Origin: Sarcocystis neurona
Lineage: Eukaryota > Apicomplexa > Conoidasida > Eucoccidiorida > Sarcocystidae
Reading direction: 5' to 3'
DNA: 64,000 nt
NCBI GenBank assembly: GCA_000727475.1
Contig: KL647298.1
Span: forward strand, 1,945,863 to 2,009,862
Of the stretch, positions 57,801-64,000 are shown one piece after another (position 1 is the first letter of the stretch; each line of letters starts with the position of its first letter). Position numbers and translations under genes: made by a program. A model generated the notes under the pieces. That model was not told where the DNA came from and searched no databases. It was given only the letters and a program-made list of their open reading frames with translations.

Positions 57801-58530
57801 AGCTGCTCCTTCTATGCGCGCGACTGATGTACAAGGTCTATGACGGGTTTACTTTGTAAATGATTCTGCCGTGGTGCGTTTGGTGGGACACGCCGCGGCA
57901 GGTGTTTCTGCTGCTCGCGCTGCTGGTTCTGGAGGACCACAGCGGCGCCGCCCCTTGTTTTCTGCGCCTTCGCTCCGAGTCGTATGCGCTGCTGCCGAAG
58001 TTTATGCTGCTGTGCTGCGACTGGTACTTTCCTGCTGCTACGCTGTTGGAGTTGCGGTCGCGGCTGCCGCTGGCCAGTCTGCTGCTGTTCGCTGCGAGTG
58101 CGTCTGCTGCTGTGCTGCTGCTCTTTCCGCTGCTGCTGCGTTGCCGACATGGCTGCTGCTCTGCCGCTGATTCGCCTGACCGCGACGTTCCCTGGCCTCT
58201 TCCCCTCAAAGGGCTGCGCTTCTCCTGCCGCTGCTGCTGCTGCCGCTGGTACCGCTGCTGGTGGTACCGCTGCTGGTGCTCCAGCCGCTGCCGCTGCTGC
58301 CGCTGCGTCTTTTTTTCTTCTCGCGTCCGGTGCTGCTGCAAGTACTGTTTCCTGCAGATGGGCGGCATGGATCTGCTGGGTCTGCGCGTTGCTGCAGGGT
58401 GGAATTTCAGAGCAAATTTTACAAAGCAGATGGGTACCCCTTCGAGCCTCTCAGCTTCTCCCGTATTTTACGCGAAAGCAAACTCCAGAGCAGCAGCAGC
58501 ACCAGCAACAGCGGCACTTCTTCCAAGTAG
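36859..58530 (+). CDS. V-type proton ATPase subunit a, at least 13 exons
   Basis: Membrane subunit a of the V0 sector, which forms the proton half-channels of the pump acidifying vacuolar compartments. Exons: 36859-36879, 37795-37887, 39614-40465, 42567-42712, 44129-44246, 47260 to about 47529 (end and a possible following exon to about 48046 unresolved), 49165 to about 49956, 51115 or 51229 to 51509, 53153-53528, 53974-54261, 54769-55602, 56981-57078 and 58398-58530. Except around exons 6-8, phases match at each join. Landmarks in order: [154 protein letters not shown] and [15 protein letters not shown]. The two channel arginines (SYLR near 55492, HALR near 57068) are present. The protein is roughly 1.4-1.7 thousand residues against about 840 in animals. 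The excess is low-complexity insertion in exons 3, 6, 7 and 11. Confidence 0.95.
37888..39613 (+). other. Intron 2 of V-ATPase subunit a
   Basis: Donor GAT|GTGAGT, acceptor GGTTGCAG|ATGAAC. The 5' half is CTG-rich, and 38280-38720 and 39060-39380 are TATA/GTAT simple repeats. Four GTATACACTTGCxTAT-type copies of about 30 bp lie at 38275-38375. Confidence 0.85.
40511..40885. repeat. Degenerate intronic minisatellite
   Basis: Copies start near 40511, 40709 and 40872 with GTGGAGAAAGG/GTGGAGAAGGA/GTGGAGGAGAA. The first two continue to a shared CTTxCCTCACACACAGGA segment and a TATGTATATG tail. Spacing is about 160-200 bp. Confidence 0.75.
41319..41761. other. Assembly gap of 443 N
   Basis: An unsequenced run inside V-ATPase intron 3. 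The 21 bases before it (41298-41318) are identical to the 21 bases after it (41762-41782). The gap size is therefore doubtful: the flanks may simply overlap, or a tandem repeat may have been collapsed. Confidence 0.98.
42713..44128 (+). other. Intron 4 of V-ATPase subunit a
   Basis: Donor GACGG|GTGAGT. The chosen acceptor (CCGCAG|G at 44128/44129) lacks a pyrimidine tract but is the one that keeps phase and leads into [20 protein letters not shown]. The intron holds a long TGCTGCTGCTGAC-type triplet array (42780-42985) and a G10 run near 42993-43002. Confidence 0.7.
42780..42985. repeat. Imperfect TGC/TGACx triplet array
   Basis: Repeats of GCTGCTGCTGTTGCTGACA-like units of about 18-24 bp. 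Reverse frames read Gln/Ala/Ser-rich sequence, but it lies within the inferred intron 4 of a plus-strand gene. Confidence 0.75.
44831..44940. repeat. Tandem duplication, about 56-bp unit
   Basis: Two copies in intron 5 share ACACACG-TAGAT and ACAGGACGAAGAAxTCCGC. Confidence 0.8.
45961..46210. repeat. Tandem duplication, about 144-bp unit
   Basis: Copies begin at 45961 and 46105 with ATAGCTGCAGGTA. Both contain GTATACGTGTATATGTA and then xGCCAGxCxxGAAxxCGTxTTGACCTCG with a CTxTCTGGT end. Confidence 0.8.
47380..47510 (+). repeat. CAG triplet tract in V-ATPase exon 6 region
   Basis: Imperfect (CAG)n/(AGC)n of about 130 bp just downstream of the conserved [18 protein letters not shown] motif. 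All three plus frames are open through it (Ser/Arg, Gln or Ala rich), so the frame used and any splice here cannot be settled by eye. Confidence 0.8.
48047..49164 (+). other. Intron 6 (at least its 3' part) of V-ATPase subunit a
   Basis: The acceptor at 49164 (GTGTCTGCAG|AGCACC) leads into [11 protein letters not shown]. The interval is almost wholly TATA/GTAT simple sequence and TCTCTCATCGGTCTT repeats. The 5' boundary is unresolved because exon 6 ends in a triplet tract. Confidence 0.7.
48341..48990. repeat. Composite repeat: 75-bp direct repeat flanking ATCGGTCTTCTGTTGTA minisatellite
   Basis: Two near-identical segments of about 75 bp at 48341-48418 and 48910-48986 share TTGAATCTCC, GCGACTACCTTGGTCTTCTG and ATATTCATG-GTACGTATG. 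Between them lie at least six diverged copies of a CTCTCATCGGTCTTCTGTTGTACATATATA unit of about 50-95 bp. Confidence 0.8.
49957..51114 (+). other. Intron 7 of V-ATPase subunit a (approximate borders)
   Basis: The exon before it should end soon after [15 protein letters not shown]. Candidate donors are at 49952 (GTGAGG, phase 1) and 49957 (GTCGCG, phase 0). The next exon starts at 51115 or 51229, both phase 0. A CTG/CAG triplet region at 50650-50890 gives a 354-codon minus-strand shadow frame. Confidence 0.6.
51510..53152 (+). other. Intron 8 of V-ATPase subunit a
   Basis: Donor GCCAG|GTCGTC and acceptor CTTTTGCAG|G restore the arginine of [11 protein letters not shown], phase 2. It contains TATA simple sequence at 51715-51930 and CTG triplets near 53040-53150. 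Confidence 0.85.
55603..56980 (+). other. Intron 11 of V-ATPase subunit a
   Basis: Donor CGG|GTGAGG, acceptor CTGTTTTTACGAGCGCAG|CTGCTT, phase 0, joining [10 protein letters not shown] to [17 protein letters not shown]. It includes (TA)n at 56781-56799. Confidence 0.85.
57079..58397 (+). other. Intron 12 of V-ATPase subunit a
   Basis: Donor CAGTG|GTAGGT and acceptor TTGCTGCAG|G complete the Trp of HALRLQWVEF. CTG-rich, with long open frames on both strands (56877-57791 plus, 57565-56969 minus) that lack V-ATPase or other motifs. Confidence 0.85.
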
Positions 58531-59884
58531 TGAAGATGAGTCTTTCAAAGGGACTTGCTCACATGGCACACAGAGGAGAGGAATAAGACACTGCGTTCAA
58601 GTAACGACAAAAAAATGATGCAACAAAAGTGGCACACGACTTGGGCTTCAGGCTTCAGATGATTTGCTGCGTTTCCTCGTGAACGCCGTCCCTCATGCGT
58701 TGTCCTATATAGCGCTGCATGTAAACGCGTGCGCGTGGCTGTCGTAACGTACGCGTAAGGATACTTCACACGAATATACACATATAGACATTATCCTCTC
58801 TATATAAACATAAGCCGTATATGTATCCGTACCTGCATATACACCTCTGTACATTTCCCTCTCCCCTTATCTTTTTCTCTTTCTCTGTCCCTTTGTATAC
58901 ATATATTTATCTGTACGTGCATCCGTACACCACCTCGACATTCAGCCGTGCAAATCTATTTTTACAGCGGTGCGCGGACGTGCATTTTTTTGTGAAAGCT
59001 GCTTCTTGGTTAACCGGTCGGCCGCTTCGTAAGGCGGTGGGCGGGCAAATGGGTGCCTCAGCAACAAGACGTACAGAAATATGGCGCTACCGTATGGAGG
59101 CGCGCGCGTCGTCGACGTATTTCCCTCTCTTTCTCTGCGCCTACGTGTATCTATAGCGCGACAGATAATTGAGTTCTTTGTCCACGTCGGCGTCACATGG
59201 GGCTGGGGGCAACTTAATGTATTATAAGTATATGGTAGTTTATGGCGCATGTGTCAGGTCCTAAGGTGTAGCTGTGCGTGGAGGCTTGCCTAGTGCTTCA
59301 ACTGGACGCGGGTCGCCGCGTCAGCACGCCTACGTCTACGTATGTGTCGATACGTGTGTTTGGGTAAATAAATATCTCTTTACATGGAAAAATATATTCA
59401 CGCAGCAGATTATACGTACGTCTTCTATATGTACGTATTTGGGCGCGTATACTTACTTCTCTCCACACAATAGTGCTACACTTGGTGTCCCTCTGTGTGT
59501 GTGTACGTATATATGTACATATATACATATATATACATATACATACATATATATATATATATGTGTATACATACACACATCCAGGTGCGGTTATTTATTT
59601 ATATGTATGTAGCTGGCTGGGGATACACGCGTAACGCATGCTCAGGCGCCCAAGGGGTGGCCCAGCGGACACTGCTGGACCCTCAGGATTCTCTGGACCC
59701 CGTTGTCTGGCTACCGTTTTATATCTCTTTATATTTTACCATGACTTACACCTACATAGGTTTGCAGTGGAGGACGGCAACAGTCTGCACGGGCCGTGTG
59801 GCCACATGCACGTGGAAAAAAGACACCGTGGAATTCTTTATCCACTGGCTGCCGGATAATAAACGGCAAATTTGCGCAGAGCAT

Positions 59885-60085
59885 GTCCACATATGTACAC
59901 GAATACTCACACGTATACGTGTGCGAAACTGGTGCATATGCATGTACACGAGTTCTCACACATACGCATGTGCTGGACTTGTACTTATACATGTACACGG
60001 GTATTCACACATAAGCATGTGCTGGACTTGTGGACATAAACACACGAGTACTCACTCTTGTACATCGGCAGGACTTGTGTACACA
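59885..60085. repeat. Degenerate tandem repeat, about 54-bp unit
   Basis: At least three copies of a TGTACACGxxTxxTCACACxTAxGCxTGTGCxxxACTxGT-like unit start near 59894, 59944, 59992 and 60040. Confidence 0.7.
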
Positions 60086-60500
60086 CGTTGTACGCGCGAA
60101 TCATCACATACACACAAGTATATATACATGTCGGTAAAAAGGTCTTTTTCGAGAAAACGCTGGTAGATGACTTCACGTACGGCTAGTTCCAAGCATGGAG
60201 AGTCCAACGTGTGCGTGCGTCTCAGTGGGTGGGTGGGTGGGTGTGATACACATTTCTTTTCTTCTTCGTGTAGTCGTGTCAACTTCTGCAGAGTGCACAA
60301 CACGGCTACTCGACGGAAAAACACTTGTGAAGTTTCACACGCCTGCGTGTCGTCAGCAAGCTGCACTCAGAGAAAGAGACGCGGGGCTAGGGGGAAAGAG
60401 GGGAATGATTGAACGATATATATGCGGCATGTACGCGTGCAAACATATGTATACACTCGCACATCAGGGTAAAGATGCCTCCACGCCACCAGATATACAC

Positions 60501-60540
60501 GTACACACACACACACACTCTTACACACACACACACACAC
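60501..60540. repeat. (CA)n microsatellite
   Basis: Two (CA)n blocks separated by CTCTTA. Simple sequence without coding potential. Confidence 0.9.
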
Positions 60541-61045
60541 GCTAGCTCCGTCACACGTATGTATATATAGACGCCTCAGACACAAGGCGCTAGCGACGAT
60601 GGAGCGAGACTCCCAAGCGAGAACTGAAAGTATATGGGAGCTACCTTCACTGCGGTGTCAACTTCGACGAAGACTGAGGCTCAGACTCGCTAAAAAAATT
60701 CCATCAAATTTTGCGTCCTCAACAGGAAGACGATCCGCATATACACGTGTGTGCTGATTTGCTGAAGAAGACACATCTATACGTATGTGTGTATATTTGT
60801 CAACGTCTGCATGCGTGCATGCGTGCGCATATTTGTACGTGTACGTGTATCTGCCCTGCTAGCGCCGACATCTTCAGGGTAAGCGTGCCACCTGTCATTC
60901 GGAAGACGTTTACATTTCATAGAACGAGCAGTAGATATCCATATACACATATATAATTTAACGTTAATTGCACATAATTTGCTGTAAGTAAGGACGGAAG
61001 AGCAATAACCGGCACATCGTTGTTGTAGAGCTTCTCTTCCTATCT

Positions 61046-61636
61046 TTACTGCAGCAGCATAGTTTTGTTCTTGATATTATGCTTTCTGGTGTCCGACGCC
61101 TGAGGGGCCGACTCAAAGAGGCCTTTGGAAAATTGTAACATATTGATAGCCGACTCAAAGAGGCCTTTGGAAAAATGTAACACATTGATAGCCGACTCAA
61201 AGAGGCCTTTGGAAAATTGTACCATATTGATAGTTCTTTCTGCGAACAATGGAAGCTTGGAGGAAGATGCCCGTGGTGTTCTGCGTGCCTGGCGCGGGTC
61301 TGGGTACGCACGTGTGCAAATAACTTGAATATGGGTTTTTCCTGCGACCGCGGGCCTGGCGAGGCGCCTTTGTGCAAGCAGCTCCAAATTGACTAGCTCT
61401 TCCCACAGCTTCGACGATGCCCGGCAGAAGGCGGCTGCGACGTAGACAAGTGCATCCCTCCGTACGTGTTTCTGTGTGCCTTTGTAGACACGAACGTCGA
61501 ACACGCACTGCTTCCGTGACACCGCGCTACACGGATATGTTCTCCGTCCACACCGAGGACCGCGTAGAGCACCAGTTTGGTTAAATATCGACGCCTTTTT
61601 GCCGGAAAACAGCAGGCACAGACGCAGTTGTCGCAC
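61046..61636 (-). CDS. Hypothetical ORF with 14-residue repeats
   Basis: A 196-codon open frame that begins at GTG and has no clear ATG start. Composition is balanced in the middle (KLWEELVNLELLAQRRLARP). The C-terminal part contains three copies of a 14-residue unit encoded by the 42-bp repeat (FSKGLFESAIN core). A second minus frame (61377-60964) reads the same repeat as FPKASLSRLS units. No family is recognised. It may be an exon or a chance frame. Confidence 0.25.
   Translation of the reverse strand: MRQLRLCLLFSGKKASIFNQTGALRGPRCGRRTYPCSAVSRKQCVFDVRVYKGTQKHVRRDALVYVAAAFCRASSKLWEELVNLELLAQRRLARPAVAGKTHIQVICTRAYPDPRQARRTPRASSSKLPLFAERTINMVQFSKGLFESAINVLHFSKGLFESAINMLQFSKGLFESAPQASDTRKHNIKNKTMLLQ
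61107..61232. repeat. 42-bp tandem repeat, three copies
   Basis: Three nearly identical units start at 61107, 61149 and 61191, with core GCCGACTCAAAGAGGCCTTT followed by GGAAAAxTGTAxCAxATTGATA. The period is a multiple of three and no stop falls in two minus-strand frames. Confidence 0.93.
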
Positions 61637-61734
61637 ACGAACACACCACGCAGAAGGGAAATGGGGTCACTGTGCTGAGAAGCAAGCCATGTCAGTTACA
61701 TCAGTATATGTACTAAAAGTTCTCAATCATCGGA

Positions 61735-63200
61735 CTACGAGCTGTTCAACTGATAAATCCTGAATGGGTAACCACTCCTGTCTGCAGTGTGGTAGGTGCT
61801 GCCAGCAGCCAAGAGACAATTGGCAAAGGTATGTGTCAACTTAAGAGTCATCAGTAGCCAGAAGTATGTCGAGAACGCACCTTCAATATCGAAACCTCTG
61901 CGCGCGTGGGCATATCTATATATATATATAAATACGTGTGTATACGCTTGTGCAGATGTCGATGAATGTGTAGAAGCGTGTGCATCTCTGCACGTAGTGC
62001 CCGGCTCGTAATAGGTTAATGTGGGGCAAGTGCAGCAGGACTCTTCCACCTGCCAACTCCTGTTTGTATCTCATGGCCTTCTCATTTGCAGTACAGTGCC
62101 TCGAGTTTATTCCTCTCACATCTGCGTATATCTCGTTCAGTCGCCTGTGCTGCTGTTGGTGCAGCCTTACAAGAACAACATACGCATACACATACATATG
62201 TATCTATATACGCCCACGTACAGAGAAATGTGGAATCTGCATACTGACGTGGAACGTCCATATGGGTGGAATCCAGACGCAAGCTGCGCACACTAGCTAC
62301 AGTCAATCGCCGGAGGCTCTGATGCTGTAGACGCGAAAACGCTGCAATGAAAGAGTCCAAGATGAAGCGGACCTCCAGCGTTATTTCGTCGACGGATATT
62401 ACCACGCTGGCCCCTTAAATGGGAACGGATGAGGCGCTTATGTTGGGACGGAAAATCATCGTTCTTGTTGACTTTCACCGTGTCAACCAGAGTATGTCTA
62501 TGCGTGTGTAACAGCCCTACATGCGTAGAGATGCGTGTGCACTTCCCCTCAAGATGGACACCACATGCACGTACAGGTGCGTACGTGTACAGGTTGGGTT
62601 GCTTGTAAGCGGCGGACCTATTCTACACACACATACACACACATCTACACACAGACGCAGGCCGTAAGTCATGTATGAAGTTTTCAAGGTGGCGGAACAG
62701 GAGGAGTGTTTCGCTGCTGGGAACGTAGTACGTGAATCAACATTAATGTCTACTTGCATACATATTAAAGTTCACTCACACCCGGAGCTTTTACATTGCT
62801 CGGACGTGGCTCTGCCAGACTGCAGTCCGCAGCTGTCAACACTGCAGAAGACTGTTCCGCTCGACAAGCAGAGCTCCCCACGTTATTGCAGCTTGCACAA
62901 AACGAGTTTGTACTGGAAATACAAGGCTTCGTCATAGATGGAACTACTAGGGGAGATTTCGTCACGGCTTATATTTCGTGTGGAGAAGAGAGTTATCCAC
63001 ATGACCGACACAGTTGCAATTGCAAACCAGCATGTCCGCCTGCGTATCCACGTCTTCCCTACTTGTGTGCGTTGGGGCCATCAGTGGCATCAGATCACGC
63101 GCTGGTATAGACATTTGGGACACAACTGTTGTGCATATGTGTCTTTATTCTTCAGTGAGTTGTGCATATATTCATTACGCTCCCCACCGTAGGACGTAGC
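61735..63200. other. Coding-like fragments, gene not resolved
   Basis: Minus-strand fragments of ordinary composition appear at 62405-62310 (VISVDEITLEVRFILDSFIA), 62165-62010 (RLNEIYADVRGINSRHC, then MRYKQELAGGRVLLHL) and 61875-61735 (GAFSTYFWLLMTLKLTHTF, to a stop). The plus strand has a competing fragment at 62870-62990 (LLQLAQNEFVLEIQGFVID). They could be short exons of one gene running off toward higher coordinates. No family can be named. Confidence 0.3.
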
Positions 63201-64000
63201 TGTATAAAGGCGCGCCGGTACGCAAAGATCTACATTTGTATCTGCCTATAAATAGATATATATAGAGACCGTGCGTCACGATCAATTCTTACGCCGGTGG
63301 CCGTAACCACAGACGTGTGTGCATGTGTAAATAGGTACACGTGTATACATATATAAATAAACGACGTTGGTTTGCTGTGCACGTGTTCCTCAACGAAGTT
63401 TTGTTGTGCACAAAGTGTATTCATGCAACTTCAACAGTAGCTCCACTCGTCCGCGTAAACGAAACGGTGCGCATCCCTGCGTGCAGTTACTCGCTACACA
63501 GCCGCGTGATCCAACAAAGCTTAATTGTAGCCTAGGTCTTTTCCATCCTTCTTTCCTGAACTTCTGCACTAGGCTCTGTGCTCCCACGCAACTATGTTGT
63601 GCGGTGTACTGGCTACACCGAATTGCACCTAACTAGGAAAAAGTTGACACTTCACCTGTGGTGAAGCCCTGAAGCCTTGTTCTTCTCTAGAGCGATTCCG
63701 GTTGCAACTCTTATTGGCAGTTTGACAGAAGCGCGTACACGCGATATTGACAGTCACCGACAACAAATTTTCAATCACGTCCTACTCAACTTCTTTTTTA
63801 CCCGCTTTGCCTCGTCTGCACCGTCACGTGGACTTTGCTGCCCGCTCGAGTACACGTGTGTCGCGTGGCTTCTGTTATGGTCGTCTTCTTGGCGCAACAT
63901 CTTATCGTTCATATTGATTAGGAAGAAGTGTGTGCCTGGCTTAGCTGCAGTAGAAATGTAGTGTGACTACTTCTGTCGTCTTCGTGTTTCCACGGATGGT
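63201..64000. other. Right edge, no gene seen
   Basis: AT-rich sequence with short frames only. No recognised motif or RNA gene. Confidence 0.45.

Larger units (their letters stand above)
58531..61045. other. Intergenic region 3' of the V-ATPase gene
   Basis: No credible gene. AT-rich with TATA/GTAT simple sequence (59500-59600) and several ACACGAGTxxTCACxCATA-like repeats of about 53-56 bp between 59890 and 60080. A (CA)n tract is at 60501-60540. Confidence 0.55.

Noticed and set aside
61735..63110. VPS13/chorein-type lipid-transfer protein fragments
   Set aside because: Short helix-like pieces vaguely resemble the family, but no diagnostic motif is present and the strand is not settled.
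1..64000. tRNA, rRNA, telomeric TTTAGGG arrays, CRISPR arrays and transposase genes
   Set aside because: None was recognised by reading both strands; a tRNA or covariance-model scan was not possible here, so small RNA genes could have been missed.

Overview
This window is nuclear DNA of an apicomplexan, most likely an Eimeria species. The basis is compositional and genic. CAG/GCA/AGC triplets pervade the exons and give Ala, Gln and Ser runs inside otherwise ordinary proteins. Introns are long and full of (TA)n, (CA)n and degenerate minisatellites. Each of the two recognised plus-strand housekeeping genes is a eukaryotic multi-exon gene. There is one 443-base assembly gap (41319-41761). No rRNA, tRNA, CRISPR array, transposase or bacterial-style operon was recognised.

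Layout. 1-1253: short reading frames only. 1254-7064 (-): a Regnase/Zc3h12a-type NYN ribonuclease whose catalytic domain is split by a 1.8-kb intron. 8699-11767 (-): a multi-exon Gln-rich protein with hydrophobic segments and no recognised family. 12689-14500 (-): a Gln/Glu-rich coiled-coil protein. 15.1-19.6 kb: CAG-rich DNA open on both strands, strand of the real gene(s) undecided. 19731-24340 (+): a NIT2-type omega-amidase in three phase-matched exons with the full Glu-Lys-Cys triad. 24.3-32.4 kb: mostly intergenic, with several families of degenerate tandem repeats. 32.5-36.5 kb (+): fragments of one or more unassigned membrane-protein genes. 36859-58530 (+): subunit a of the V-type proton ATPase, spread over about 21.7 kb and at least 13 exons. 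58.5-64 kb: AT-rich intergenic DNA with a 42-bp triple repeat and weak coding-like fragments.

The genes do not form a pathway. They are independent single-copy-type genes: RNA decay, keto-acid amide clearance, and organelle acidification. The firmest results are the exon structures of NIT2 and the V-ATPase subunit, rebuilt from family alignment remembered at motif level and from splice phases that agree. The most open items are the unrecognised gene at 8.7-11.8 kb and the membrane-protein fragments at 32.5-36.5 kb. No clear new multi-gene system was found.
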